Positions 52,742-61,956 are shown, numbered from the stretch's first letter. The stretch: DNA of 64,000 nt from Sporosarcina quadrami (GCF_014836615.1 NZ_JACSQN010000010.1:62001-126000), one strand, 5' to 3'. A program made the numbers and translations. Notes: generated by a model from the letters alone, not told the origin.

Positions 52742-53227
52742 ATGTATAACAGGGAAGCCGCAGTCCGGTACGCGGATGAATGGTGGAACGCCCGCAATCC
52801 GGCATTCCCGTCGTTCGATGTGGATTGCACGAGTTTCATTTCCCAATGTCTGTTGGCAGGAGGGGCACCAATGTACGGCTATCCGAATCGCGAACGTGGT
52901 TGGTGGCTGCAGAATGGAAATTGGAGTTTCAGCTGGTCGGTAGCCCATTCGATGCGCTGGTATTTGGCGGGCTCGACGAAAGGATTGACTGCCAAGAGAG
53001 TCGATTCTGTATATGATCTCGATATAGGCGATGTCATTTGTTACGACTTTCAAGGGGATAATCGATTTGACCATACGACTATCATCACGTCCATAGACGG
53101 GCCAATCCCGCTTGTCAATGCACATACGTATGATGCCTATCATAGGACATGGGATTATAAAGATTCGTATGCCTATTCACCGAACGCCAAATACATCTTT
53201 TTCAAGATAAACGATCAGTTTTCATAA
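52742..53227 (+). CDS. Amidase_6 domain protein
   Basis: 161 residues, ATG with GAGGAGGG upstream. The whole protein is one putative amidase domain (PF12671): YNREAAVRYADEWW at the start, Cys29 in DVDCTSFISQ as nucleophile, and His in RFDHTTII near residue 112. Related domains occur in NlpC/CHAP-like cell-wall enzymes of Bacilli. No signal peptide is visible, so a cytosolic or spore location is possible. Confidence 0.85.
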   Translation: MYNREAAVRYADEWWNARNPAFPSFDVDCTSFISQCLLAGGAPMYGYPNRERGWWLQNGNWSFSWSVAHSMRWYLAGSTKGLTAKRVDSVYDLDIGDVICYDFQGDNRFDHTTIITSIDGPIPLVNAHTYDAYHRTWDYKDSYAYSPNAKYIFFKINDQFS

Positions 53228-53228
53228 T

Positions 53229-53265
53229 AAAAAGACGGTGCCCTATTCGGCAATCCGTCTTTCTT
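53229..53265. terminator. Bidirectional terminator, amidase and degV genes
   Basis: AAAGACGG / CCGTCTTT hairpin followed by CTTTT, between converging genes. Confidence 0.8.
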
Positions 53266-53266
53266 T

Positions 53267-54115
53267 TCATTCATCGTACCACAGTACTGCGAGCGTCCCT
53301 TCACCGGCGTGCACAGCAAGTGTCGAGCTGACGTCGCCGATAACGATTTCAAGATTTGGTACTTTCTCAAGAATCATCTGCTTCAGCAACTTCGCCTGTT
53401 CCAGTACATGCCCTTGCATAAGATGAATTTTGCCTTCACCTGAAGGGAAACCATCTACGACTTTATCGACCAAATATTGAAGCGCTTTCTTTTCAGAACG
53501 CACTTTATCGGTCGCTTCCAATTTACCTTCGGATGAAATCTGGATGACCGGTTTCACTTTCAACAAGCTGCCGAGGAAAAACTGGACTCCGCTCATTCTC
53601 CCGCCTTTATACAATTGTTCTAACTGTCCCATGAGGATGTAGTTGTTCACTTTGCCAGCCAACCCGTCAAGATGCTCTTTGATTTCTTCGACAGTCGCGC
53701 CTTCTTCATACATTTTCATTGCTTTTTCCATTAAACCCGTAACACCGTAAGAGAGGGAAAGTGAATCGACAAACGTCACAGGAAACTCTGCGATTTCCGC
53801 ACCTGCCATGGAAGAGGCGAGGGTACCACTTAGCGCACTCGACAAATGCACGGCAAAAGCCTGTTCATAGTTTTCTGCAATCTCTTTAAACGTTTCTGCA
53901 AACTCACCTGCTGAAGGTTGAGAAGTCTTCGGGAACTCCTCAGCGTTCTTAATGTTTTCATATAGCTCATCGTTCGTCAGATCTATTCCGTCTCTGAATT
54001 GCTTGTCACCAAAATGTATATTCAATGGGATTGAATAGAAATCTGGGTGATTTTTTAATTCATCGGAAATAAATGCTGTACTGTCCGTTATCCAAGCCAT
54101 TGGTTTCTTTGTCAT
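53267..54115 (-). CDS. DegV family fatty-acid-binding protein
   Basis: 282 residues, ATG with AAAGGATGG upstream. DegV signatures: ITDSTAFIS at the N-terminus, FPKTSQPSAGEF, HLSSALSGTLASS and GRMSGVQFFLGSLLKVKPVI. Family members bind fatty acids and, in Gram-positives, serve as FakB subunits that present the acid to the kinase FakA. No fakA gene lies in this window. Confidence 0.9.
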   Translation of the reverse strand: MTKKPMAWITDSTAFISDELKNHPDFYSIPLNIHFGDKQFRDGIDLTNDELYENIKNAEEFPKTSQPSAGEFAETFKEIAENYEQAFAVHLSSALSGTLASSMAGAEIAEFPVTFVDSLSLSYGVTGLMEKAMKMYEEGATVEEIKEHLDGLAGKVNNYILMGQLEQLYKGGRMSGVQFFLGSLLKVKPVIQISSEGKLEATDKVRSEKKALQYLVDKVVDGFPSGEGKIHLMQGHVLEQAKLLKQMILEKVPNLEIVIGDVSSTLAVHAGEGTLAVLWYDE

Positions 54116-54293
54116 TTGTCAGCCATCCTTTTCAAAACATTCGCTTCTTTCATTACTATACTATAGAAAGTAATTTCTAGGAATAGTAATAACGTTTTTA
54201 GTTGAATAGAATACAAGGATTGCAGGTAATTCCCTAGAATGACTGAATTCGTGTATAATGGGGCTAGTATGGTATAAAGGAGAATCCCGAATT

Positions 54294-54890
54294 ATGAATG
54301 AACAAGCATTATCCGTAAAAGATGCAATTGTGAACCGCCGTTCGGTTAAAAACTTTAATGGACAGCCGGTTGATCTCGATAATATAAATGCGATATTGGA
54401 CGATGCGAGATGGGCACCGAACCATGGTTTACGCAACCCATGGCGTTTTATTGTCGCTGCTAATACGGAATACATCAAGTTTCAGGATGTACTGAAGGAA
54501 TATGGCGTTCCTAAATGGAAAGAGCTCTCTGAAGAAGATCTTGAAAAGCAGATGAAGAAGTTCAGTGGTGCAGGCGCGGTCGTTCTTGTTATCGTGAACG
54601 AAGATGCACGTCAGAAAGAAAGACTCGAAGACTTTGCAGGTGCAAGTGCGCTTATTCAAAATGCGATGCTTCTTGCGTGGGATCGTGGCATCGGTACGTG
54701 TTGGAAAACGCCTCCGTTCCTTGATAATCCGAAGTTCCGTGAAGAACTTGGTGTGAAGCCGGGAGAACGTATTATTAGCATGTTGCAATTCGGCTATTAT
54801 GACGACATTCCGAAAAACCGTGTGCGCACGCCTCTTGAGGACATCGTGATCTATTACGGAATGGACGACAAAGAGACTTCTGAACAATAA
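54294..54890 (+). CDS. Nitroreductase family protein
   Basis: 198 residues from ATG 54294 with AAAGGAGA upstream. FMN-binding nitroreductase fold: NRRSVKNFNGQPVD (14-27), ARWAPNHGLRNPWRF near 39-53 and the C-terminal GVKPGERIISMLQFGYY. It reduces nitro compounds or quinones with NAD(P)H; the natural substrate is unknown. The nearest named type I can suggest is the YdjA/YfkO group. Confidence 0.85.
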   Translation: MNEQALSVKDAIVNRRSVKNFNGQPVDLDNINAILDDARWAPNHGLRNPWRFIVAANTEYIKFQDVLKEYGVPKWKELSEEDLEKQMKKFSGAGAVVLVIVNEDARQKERLEDFAGASALIQNAMLLAWDRGIGTCWKTPPFLDNPKFREELGVKPGERIISMLQFGYYDDIPKNRVRTPLEDIVIYYGMDDKETSEQ

Positions 54891-54928
54891 AAAAAGGCAA
54901 TCCGTTTTGAACGCGGATTGCCTTTTAT
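54891..54928. terminator. Bidirectional terminator, nitroreductase and dipeptidase genes
   Basis: AAAAGGCAATCCG / CGGATTGCCTTTT hairpin between converging genes. Confidence 0.9.
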
Positions 54929-56326
54929 TTATTTCTTCAGCTCATCTTTTGAGAATGAAGCGATTTTTTCATAATAATCGACAATGACACGTAACCCTTT
55001 GTCGAAGTTCTCTAAATGGAAATGTTCGTTAGGTGCATGGAAATTCTCGCTGGACAATCCGAAGCCCATTAGAACGACCGGTAAATTCAGTATTTCATCA
55101 AACACCGCAACGATCGGAATGGAGCCGCCCATGCGTGTGAAAGCTGTTGGCACATCATATATCTTTTCATAAGACTCACCCGCAGCTTGAATGGCAGGGT
55201 GATCGAAAGGTGTAATGAAAGGTTTTCCTTTATCAAATTCACTAACTGTTACGGTAACACCTGCAGGCTTGTGTGCTTCAATATGGGCTTTCAATTTCTT
55301 CACGATGTCATCCGGATCCTGATCGGGGACAAGTCGGCAAGTAATCTTCGCTCCGGCTTCAGCAGGCAAAACTGTCTTTATGCCTTCACCGGAAAATCCA
55401 CCGAACACGCCATTCACTTCAAGTGTAGGGCGCGTCCAAGTCTGTTCCAAATACGAATAGCCTTTTTCACCGAATAGCTCATTGACACCGATTTCTTCTT
55501 TCAATCCTTCTTCGTCGAAGTTCAACGCTTTATACGCTGCGCGTTCTTCATCTTCTAAAGGACGGACATCTGTGTAGAAACCTTCAACTGCAATCGTTCC
55601 TTCCTTGTCGTGGAATGAAGCAAGAATCTCTGCTATCGCATGGATTGGATTTTGTACGCCTCCTCCGTAAATGCCGGAATGCAAATCGCCTTTTGCACCT
55701 TTGACATCAATTTGGACACCTGCAAGACCGCGCAAGCCGTAACAGACGGCAGGTTTCCCTGGACCGTACATGCCTGTATCGGAGATGACAATAATATCTG
55801 CTGCTAGTTTTTCTTTGTTCTCTTCAATATATTTTTCAAGGCTCGGGCTGCCGACTTCCTCTTCACCTTCAATAATGAACTTAATGTTGACGGGCAGTGT
55901 GCCGTCTTCTTTCATTAATGCCTCAACCGCGAGGACATGCATGAACACTTGTCCTTTGTCGTCACTCGCACCGCGTGCAAACAATTTATTGTCACGGACT
56001 TCAGGCTCGAATGGGCCGCTTTCCCATAAATTTAACGGATCAACGGGCTGGACATCGTAATGGCCATAGAACAAAATTGTCGGTTTCCCTTCAGCATGGA
56101 GCCAATCGCCATAGACGACAGGGTGGCCATCTGTTTTGTCGATCGAAATATTTTCAAGCCCTGCTTTTTGCAATGAATCTTTCAACCACTCCGCCGCTTT
56201 TTTCATATCTCCGTTATGCTCGGATAGTGCACTAATACTCGGAATTCGTAAGAAATCTTTTAATTCTTCTAGATGAGCTTCACGTTTGGATGTAAAATAT
56301 GCATCAAGTTTTTCTGAATGATTCAA
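54929..56326 (-). CDS. M20 family dipeptidase
   Basis: 465 residues, ATG with GAGGGA 9 bases upstream. Di-zinc peptidase of family M20: His89 (GHYDVQP), bridging Asp122 (ASDDKG), catalytic Glu155/156 (EGEEEVGS), Asp in SDTGMY and a C-terminal His in ENFHAPNE. The lid domain lies at about 215-390 (KGAKGDLHSGIYGG). It should cleave dipeptides in the cytosol. Family members are often annotated carnosinase-like; specificity is not certain. Confidence 0.92.
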   Translation of the reverse strand: MNHSEKLDAYFTSKREAHLEELKDFLRIPSISALSEHNGDMKKAAEWLKDSLQKAGLENISIDKTDGHPVVYGDWLHAEGKPTILFYGHYDVQPVDPLNLWESGPFEPEVRDNKLFARGASDDKGQVFMHVLAVEALMKEDGTLPVNIKFIIEGEEEVGSPSLEKYIEENKEKLAADIIVISDTGMYGPGKPAVCYGLRGLAGVQIDVKGAKGDLHSGIYGGGVQNPIHAIAEILASFHDKEGTIAVEGFYTDVRPLEDEERAAYKALNFDEEGLKEEIGVNELFGEKGYSYLEQTWTRPTLEVNGVFGGFSGEGIKTVLPAEAGAKITCRLVPDQDPDDIVKKLKAHIEAHKPAGVTVTVSEFDKGKPFITPFDHPAIQAAGESYEKIYDVPTAFTRMGGSIPIVAVFDEILNLPVVLMGFGLSSENFHAPNEHFHLENFDKGLRVIVDYYEKIASFSKDELKK

Positions 56327-56490
56327 TTCAATCCCTCATTTCAAAAGTAATTTTGCCGATAAAGGTAGTATATCATGTCAGAAGGTTTCAAGTTATTCTA
56401 ACGGACGGATGAAGTAGAGTGTGATATGATATGTAAAAGTTACTAAATGAACGAACAGTCGAACTACAGAAACTCCAGGAGGAATCACTT

Positions 56491-57726
56491 TTGTTTATTG
56501 CACTTGGGTTCTTTTTATTCATGTCTTTCTTCTTATCAGGAAGTGAGACCGCACTGACTGCGGTGAATCGCATGAAAGTGCAATTGCGGGCCGAACAAGG
56601 TGACCGCAAAGCGATAAAATTAAGAGATCTCATATCGAAACCTGACAGGATGATTACAGCAATCCTTATCGGGAACAATATAGCGAACATTATGATGCCG
56701 ACAATCGTAACGATGATTGCCATCGACAGGGGCCTGCAAGTAGGGGTGATGACGGGGATTTTAACAGTCGTCCTCATCGTATTTGGAGAAGTGCTGCCAA
56801 AGACAATTGCTGCGACCTTCGCCGACAAAGTGGCATATGTCGTTGCGCCAACAATTTCCATCCTCGTCAAATTGCTTACGCCATTGACGGCACTTCTTGC
56901 TTTGTTTACAAATGTCTTTATCCGCATTATCTCCAAAGGGGCAGTAACGGAAGCGACATTGACAAAAGAAGAACTGCGATCGATGGTGGACATCGCATCG
57001 ACGGAAGGTACGTTTGAACAGGAAGAGTCCCAGCGTCTAAAGGGTGTACTCGATTTCCCTGATAAGGATGTTTCTGACGTCATGGAAACGCACCGTACAG
57101 ATATTGTCGGGTTGCCAATCGAATCCACATATGAAGAAGTACGCGACACGATTCTCGAATACTTCTACACGCGCTATCCGATTTACGAAGAAAGCATCGA
57201 TCGCGTCGTCGGTATTTTTTATTCGAAGATGTTAATTGAGTGGTCGATGAAACCTGAAATGAAACTATCCGAACTGATTGATGATGAACCGTTATTCGTC
57301 GTGCAGACGGCTAGTGTCGAAAAAGTGTTCAAACTTATGCTTGCCAGAAAGAAGCACATGGCTATCGTTCTGGATGAATACGGCGGCACGCTTGGAATCG
57401 TCACGCATGAAGATATTATTGAAGAGATGATTGGACAAGACATCGAAGACGAAACGGACTTCGATGAAGAAGTGCTTGTCTACGAAAAAGATGAACATAT
57501 CCTTGTCTGTCATGGTCGGTTGGAAATTATCGATGCCATCGACTTACTAGGAGCTGAACTGCCGACGGACCACGAAACAATTGGCGGCTTCGTCATGCAA
57601 GAACTCGGCCACGTACCTGAACCAGGCGAACGGTTTACATACGAAAACCTCTTTTTCGAAATAGAAGAATTGGACAGAAGTCGTATTGTGAAGATGAAGA
57701 TTACGAAACGAACCGAAGAAGTATAA
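56491..57726 (+). CDS. CNNM/CorC-type membrane protein (hemolysin family)
   Basis: 411 residues, TTG start with CAGGAGG 8 bases upstream. An N-terminal CNNM domain of three or four helices (about 1-170, with SGSETALTAVNRMK and GEVLPKTIAA), a CBS pair (about 190-310, with MAIVLDEYGGTLGIVT) and a C-terminal CorC_HlyC domain. Related B. subtilis proteins (YhdP/MpfA) export Mg2+. The earlier label hemolysin does not imply toxicity. Confidence 0.88.
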   Translation: MFIALGFFLFMSFFLSGSETALTAVNRMKVQLRAEQGDRKAIKLRDLISKPDRMITAILIGNNIANIMMPTIVTMIAIDRGLQVGVMTGILTVVLIVFGEVLPKTIAATFADKVAYVVAPTISILVKLLTPLTALLALFTNVFIRIISKGAVTEATLTKEELRSMVDIASTEGTFEQEESQRLKGVLDFPDKDVSDVMETHRTDIVGLPIESTYEEVRDTILEYFYTRYPIYEESIDRVVGIFYSKMLIEWSMKPEMKLSELIDDEPLFVVQTASVEKVFKLMLARKKHMAIVLDEYGGTLGIVTHEDIIEEMIGQDIEDETDFDEEVLVYEKDEHILVCHGRLEIIDAIDLLGAELPTDHETIGGFVMQELGHVPEPGERFTYENLFFEIEELDRSRIVKMKITKRTEEV

Positions 57727-57728
57727 TA

Positions 57729-57780
57729 GAAAAACTGCTGTGTACTGATGCTATTTGTCAGATACATGGCAGTTTTTGTT
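57729..57780 (+). terminator. Terminator after the CNNM gene
   Basis: AAAAACTGC / GCAGTTTTT arms, with a looser inner stem. Confidence 0.75.
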
Positions 57781-57814
57781 TTAGCAAATGATATATAACG
57801 GCAAATCGCGGCGA

Positions 57815-58016
57815 CCGCTCAATGTCTTCGCACAACCGCTCAATGTCTACGCATAACCGCTTAATATGAGTCAAGAATCGCTCAATGTCTCCGCATAACC
57901 GCTCAATATGAGTCGAGAATCGCTCAATGTCTTCGCACAACCGCTCAATATGAGTCGAGAATCGCTCAATGTCTTCGCACAACCGCTCAATATGAGTCGA
58001 GAATCGCTCAATGTTG
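57815..58016. repeat. Tandem array B2: ten 21-bp units, with a 42-bp higher-order period
   Basis: Units alternate between CGCTCAATGTCTTCGCACAA and CGCTCAATATGAGTCGAGAA types, so the last six form three near-identical 42-base dimers. Core is the same as array B1 at 19952-20100. Confidence 0.85.
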
Positions 58017-58245
58017 CCGGCTAGATGCTCGGGTCATAAGTCAGCTCTGTTAAACGGCAAAAAGCACCGTTTCTCATTTCTGCCTTATGCCTGTCGCATC
58101 TAAGCAAGCGCCTTCCGCATTTCTAGTGTCCAGCTCCGAGTGGCAGCTGCTCGGGTCGTTTCAAGATAGAGGTAAAGGCAAAAAACGCCTTTTCCTCTAT
58201 CTCTCCAACGCCTGTCGCAGCTGGACGCCACTCTCCGCTTTTCTA
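58016..58245. repeat. Two adjacent long-hairpin intergenic elements
   Basis: Element 1 (to about 58124): outer arms TAGATGC / GCATCTA, inner AAACGG / CCGTTT. Element 2 (about 58127-58243): outer arms GTCCAGCT / AGCTGGAC, inner GATAGAGGTAAAGGC / GCCTTTTCCTCTATC. Both share CTCGGGTC near the left, GCCTGTCGCA near the right and a tail of the type TCCGC(A/T)TTTCT. I recall similar GTCCAGCT...CCGCTTTTCT hairpins scattered in Bacillaceae genomes; that link is from memory. With array B2 they fill 57781-58347, where I see no gene. Confidence 0.65.
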
Positions 58246-58347
58246 TACTTACAAATTTGTAAGCTAGGTGAAAGCCAAAGCGATAGTTTGTAATGTTGAC
58301 TTAGCTGATAATAAGGTTAACAGTTACAAGACGGAGGGCGTTTAAAA

Positions 58348-58893
58348 ATGAAAATTGACTTAGCAGAGCTATACGACGAATATGGCCGTTATATATATCA
58401 CTTATGTTTAAAATTGACTCGCAATAAAGAGGAAGCCGAAGATCTTATGCAGGATGTATGGGTGAAGGTGGTCCGCTATAGCAGCAAAATGGATGACGTT
58501 GATCGTATGAAAGCTTGGTTGACGACGATTTGCATGAATACGTTCCGCGACCGTTATCGTAAAGATGTACGACGAAGTAAGCACGTTATGAACCAACCTG
58601 ATACATTGGACGTTCCGATACTCGATTTGGTTCCCAGCGATAAGCCGACACCTGTTGAAATGATTGAACAGAACGATATTCAACTTATGGTACAAGAGAA
58701 AATCAGCTTGTTGGATAGTATTTATCGCACTACAATTGAATACTTCTACGTGCACCAATATTCGTTGATTGAAATTGCCGATTTGATGAAAGTATCTATT
58801 GGTACGGTAAAATCTCGACTATTCCGCGCGAAGAAATATTTGAAAGAATTAATGATGGATGATACAACAGTTCAAGAATACGTTACTGCTTAA
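58348..58893 (+). CDS. ECF-type RNA polymerase sigma factor
   Basis: 181 residues, ATG with GGAGGG upstream. Region 2 (about 5-75): EDLMQDVWVKVVR and MKAWLTTICMNTFRDRYRK. Region 4 (about 118-170): TIEYFYVHQYSLIEIADLMK followed by VSIGTVKSRLFRAKKYLKEL. No anti-sigma factor gene is adjacent, which is unusual for the class. It could be controlled transcriptionally. Its regulon is unknown. Confidence 0.9.
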   Translation: MKIDLAELYDEYGRYIYHLCLKLTRNKEEAEDLMQDVWVKVVRYSSKMDDVDRMKAWLTTICMNTFRDRYRKDVRRSKHVMNQPDTLDVPILDLVPSDKPTPVEMIEQNDIQLMVQEKISLLDSIYRTTIEYFYVHQYSLIEIADLMKVSIGTVKSRLFRAKKYLKELMMDDTTVQEYVTA

Positions 58894-58920
58894 TAAAAGA
58901 TTGTTAAATTGTATAGGACA

Positions 58921-58952
58921 GGCGAAGGGACACTTACATCCCTTCGCCTTTT
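58921..58952 (+). terminator. Terminator after the sigma factor gene
   Basis: GGCGAAGGGA / TCCCTTCGCC stem with TTTT. Confidence 0.9.
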
Positions 58953-59054
58953 CGCGTGTAAACTCTATCTTAATTACCAAAATATACGTCCATTCCACTA
59001 GTTTGTAAGCAAGCACGAGAGGGAATCGATCTAATAGAAAACGAGGTGGATCGG

Positions 59055-60506
59055 ATGAAGCGCAACCGCAAATGGGCACGACCGAAATGGATAATGTTGA
59101 TGGCCGTGTTGCTATTTTTACTTCTTTACATAGGCGTCATTAGTTGGCATACGTTTAAGCCGTTGCCTGAAGGTGTTAATTACCAAGGGGATATACATTG
59201 GACGGATGACGTTGAAATGTTCACTGATCTTACGTTCGCACAAAATAAAAAAGGCGATGGAATGGTTCATGAGAACACCATATTCGATGAAATCTACAAG
59301 ATGATTGACGAAGCTGAATCTTTTATTGTATTGGATATGTTCTTGATGGACCATTATTCCGACGAAGACATCGACTTTCCGAAAATTGCAGAAACACTCA
59401 CTGAGAAATTGGTAGAAAAGAAAAAGTCTACTCCTGACATAAATATTGTTTTTATAACAGATCCACTCAACACTGGATACGGGTCGTATGAATCGAAATG
59501 GTTTGACGCGTTGGAAGAGGCGGATATTGAAGTTGTCTATACGAATCTCGACAAGTTAAGGGATTCAACGCCAATCTATTCAGGATTATACCGGACAATT
59601 TTCCGATGGGTTAATTTTGAAAAGGAAGGTTGGATTGACAACGCGATGGCGAGTAAAGCGCCGAAAATGACATTGCACTCTTATATGATTTTATTGAACG
59701 TCAAGGCAAATCACCGAAAAACGATTGTGACAGATAAGGAAGCGCTCGTCACTTCAGGTAATCCGCATAATGCAAGTGGCTTCCATGGGAATGTCGCCAT
59801 GAAAGTATCCGGAACGGTCCTCAATGACATTCTAGAAGCGGAAGAAGCGGTCGTGCGCTATACGAACGGAGGTACATTGCCGCGCGTAAAAGTGGAAGCA
59901 CCTGACGATGGAGAATATGCAGTTCAATACTTGACAGAGAAAAAGATTCTTGACGGATTACTTGGTGATATTGTAGCTGCTCAAACCGGTGACTCGATTA
60001 GAATGGGCATGTTCTTCGTAGCTATGCCTGAAGTCGTCGAAGCAATAGTGGACGCTGCGAATCGGGGTGTAAGCGTTGAAATGATTCTTGACCCGAACGA
60101 AAATTCATTTGGTAATGAAAAATCTGGCCTCCCGAATCGGCCAGTCTTGCAAAAAATGATGGATGAAACCGACGGGGAAATTAAAGCGCGCTGGTACAAT
60201 ACCGTAGTCGGACAGTACCATACAAAGCTTGTCGTCATCCAGACGGCAGAAGATACGTATATTACGAATGGATCAGCGAATCTCACTGATAGGACACTTA
60301 ACAATTACAATTTGGAAGCGAATTTGCGGATTATTGCTCCGAACGACAGTGAATTGGCTAAAGAAATCGATGCGTATTTCAATCGGCTGTGGAATAATGA
60401 AGACGCGCTTTATACGTTAGATTTTGAAGAGTACCAAGATAGCTTCACATTTTTCCAACGAGGCATTTATCGTCTGCAAGAATTATTGAAGGTCACGACT
60501 TATTAA
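59055..60506 (+). CDS. Phospholipase D family membrane protein
   Basis: 483 residues from ATG 59055 with GAGGTG 7 bases upstream. One N-terminal transmembrane helix (about 13-35) puts the catalytic part outside. Two PLD half-sites: the first is complete (NHRKTIVTD followed by SGNPHN). The second reads YHTKLVVIQ, with Gln in place of the usual Asp, followed by NGSANLTDR. Cardiolipin synthases and phosphatidyl-transferring enzymes share this fold. The altered second motif makes activity uncertain. Confidence 0.85.
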   Translation: MKRNRKWARPKWIMLMAVLLFLLLYIGVISWHTFKPLPEGVNYQGDIHWTDDVEMFTDLTFAQNKKGDGMVHENTIFDEIYKMIDEAESFIVLDMFLMDHYSDEDIDFPKIAETLTEKLVEKKKSTPDINIVFITDPLNTGYGSYESKWFDALEEADIEVVYTNLDKLRDSTPIYSGLYRTIFRWVNFEKEGWIDNAMASKAPKMTLHSYMILLNVKANHRKTIVTDKEALVTSGNPHNASGFHGNVAMKVSGTVLNDILEAEEAVVRYTNGGTLPRVKVEAPDDGEYAVQYLTEKKILDGLLGDIVAAQTGDSIRMGMFFVAMPEVVEAIVDAANRGVSVEMILDPNENSFGNEKSGLPNRPVLQKMMDETDGEIKARWYNTVVGQYHTKLVVIQTAEDTYITNGSANLTDRTLNNYNLEANLRIIAPNDSELAKEIDAYFNRLWNNEDALYTLDFEEYQDSFTFFQRGIYRLQELLKVTTY

Positions 60507-60508
60507 AA

Positions 60509-60548
60509 AAATGCATGGGATGAATTACGCAATCCCGTGCATTTTTGT
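60509..60548. terminator. Bidirectional terminator after the PLD gene
   Basis: AAAATGCATGGGAT / ATCCCGTGCATTTT hairpin, T run after it. Confidence 0.85.
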
Positions 60549-60553
60549 GTTCG

Positions 60554-60742
60554 TTAGTAAGCTTGTTCAGCCAACTGCTTATTCAACTCAGCGAGACGGA
60601 TTTCCATCTTGGCAAGCCTATCTTCGGCTTTATGGACGGAATCGGCATGACCTGTCGATTCCAATTTTTCGATATCTCCTTGCAAGCTAATGTAATCCAT
60701 TTTTAGTTCGGCGATTTCCGATTCGATTTGTCGTTTGTCCAT
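60554..60742 (-). CDS. SE1832 family small protein
   Basis: 62 residues, ATG with AAAGGAGG upstream. A single coiled coil (ESEIAELKMDYISLQGDIEK, LAKMEIRLAELNKQLAEQ) matching the SE1832 family of Firmicutes. Function unknown. Confidence 0.8.
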   Translation of the reverse strand: MDKRQIESEIAELKMDYISLQGDIEKLESTGHADSVHKAEDRLAKMEIRLAELNKQLAEQAY

Positions 60743-60766
60743 AAGAAAAGCCTCCTTTGCTTTTCT

Positions 60767-61822
60767 TCAGTGTAGCATATCGGACATTGTTTTTTTGCTT
60801 GTCGCGCGTTCCGGATGCTCTAAAGAATAAAAGATCGTTTCTACAACTTTGTCGAGTCCGTCTCCAAGATTCAGAGCAAGTTGACGTTGGATTGTGCGCT
60901 TGCGCAATGACTCATGCAACAACGGTTCCATAATGGCGTTGAGCAAATTCGACTGTTTCACTTTGCGCCCGAGACCGAGATGGGCGAATCCATGTTTGTC
61001 GGTAGGGAATGCAAGTCCTAACTCAAAATCATTTTGTGCAAGGACGATGCATGGAATTCCCATTACCGCCACTTCATAAGGCATATAGCTGGAACTGCAA
61101 AGAATCACATCAGCTGTCGAGTAAATGTCTTGGACATCATAAGGGGGCTTTTTGACAGTCGTATTTCTTCTGCCGAGTGCCATCATTTGAAGCGTGCTTA
61201 TGTCATGAGAATAACGCTCGCCAATTAAAATAGTCACTCTTAGTGGTATTTGCAATTGTGATACATGGCGTAAGGCACGATAGGAAAGATTGCCTTCATC
61301 TTCCTCGCCGAAAGAAATGACGAGATGGGGAAGTGAACTTGGTTGCGGTTTCTGTAAGCCTTGTTTTGCATATGCTAGCAAAGAAGGGTCGGCTATGAAC
61401 AATTTTCGGTCAACGGTGTAATGATCGGGATACCCTTCACTCATATCTTCCTGTAAAGTTTGCAAGACGAAATCAGCTTTTAGACCGCCATCACCGAAAT
61501 CGTCAAAATGTAAAATGGATGGTACGATTTCACGGATCTTGTCTACCTCTTCGGCAATGGTGTTTCCTGTGTCGCGAATAAGTAGATTTGGTTGAAGTAA
61601 TGCGAGTGTCTGCAGAAGGTTGCTGTTTTTACCGATCTCAATCGATTTGAAATTTTGTGGAGGTGAAGGAGAGTTTTCACCGAAAATGAATATGACATTT
61701 GCTTTTTTTGCAATTTCTTTTGCAAGCAAAGCCGCTCTTGTAGCGGGATATGAACCTTTGCCATCTGACCTGTTAATGTAGATCGCGACGTTTTTCTTCT
61801 TTTGATTTTCTATTGGAATCAC
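60767..61822 (-). CDS. SpsG/PseG-like GT-B fold protein
   Basis: 351 residues; the assigned GTG start has AAAGG directly against it, so the true start is uncertain. The N-terminal domain begins NVAIYINRSDGKGSYPATRA, like PseG/SpsG nucleotide-sugar hydrolases. Then LHFDDFGDGGLKADFVL, LVISFGEEDEGNL, and the C-terminal signature ADVILCSSSYMPYEVAVMGIPCI with VLAQN, typical of GT-B fold C-domains. Members act in spore-coat or surface polysaccharide synthesis. No other sps or pse genes are near. Confidence 0.7.
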   Translation of the reverse strand: MIPIENQKKKNVAIYINRSDGKGSYPATRAALLAKEIAKKANVIFIFGENSPSPPQNFKSIEIGKNSNLLQTLALLQPNLLIRDTGNTIAEEVDKIREIVPSILHFDDFGDGGLKADFVLQTLQEDMSEGYPDHYTVDRKLFIADPSLLAYAKQGLQKPQPSSLPHLVISFGEEDEGNLSYRALRHVSQLQIPLRVTILIGERYSHDISTLQMMALGRRNTTVKKPPYDVQDIYSTADVILCSSSYMPYEVAVMGIPCIVLAQNDFELGLAFPTDKHGFAHLGLGRKVKQSNLLNAIMEPLLHESLRKRTIQRQLALNLGDGLDKVVETIFYSLEHPERATSKKTMSDMLH

Positions 61823-61896
61823 CCTTTCTAAACCTACGGATCAACTGCTCTCCTTTTCACCCTATGATTTAGAGAATAGAGTTATGTACAAATACA

Positions 61897-61924
61897 TTGA
61901 ATGGTGTAGGAATTGTGGTAAACT
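61897..61924 (+). promoter_or_regulatory. Promoter of the antiporter gene
   Basis: TTGAAT (61897-61902), 16 bases, TAAACT (61919-61924), 33 bases before the start codon. Confidence 0.6.
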
Positions 61925-61956
61925 AACAGTCAATCTAGACAGAACGGAGTGTTTCC

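Noticed and set aside
57758..57982. Leftward repetitive reading frame (CEDIERFSTHIERL repeats)
   Set aside because: Pure translation of the 21-bp array B2; no start signal and no family.
58087..58293. 68-residue open frame
   Set aside because: It runs through the hairpin elements and has no ribosome site.
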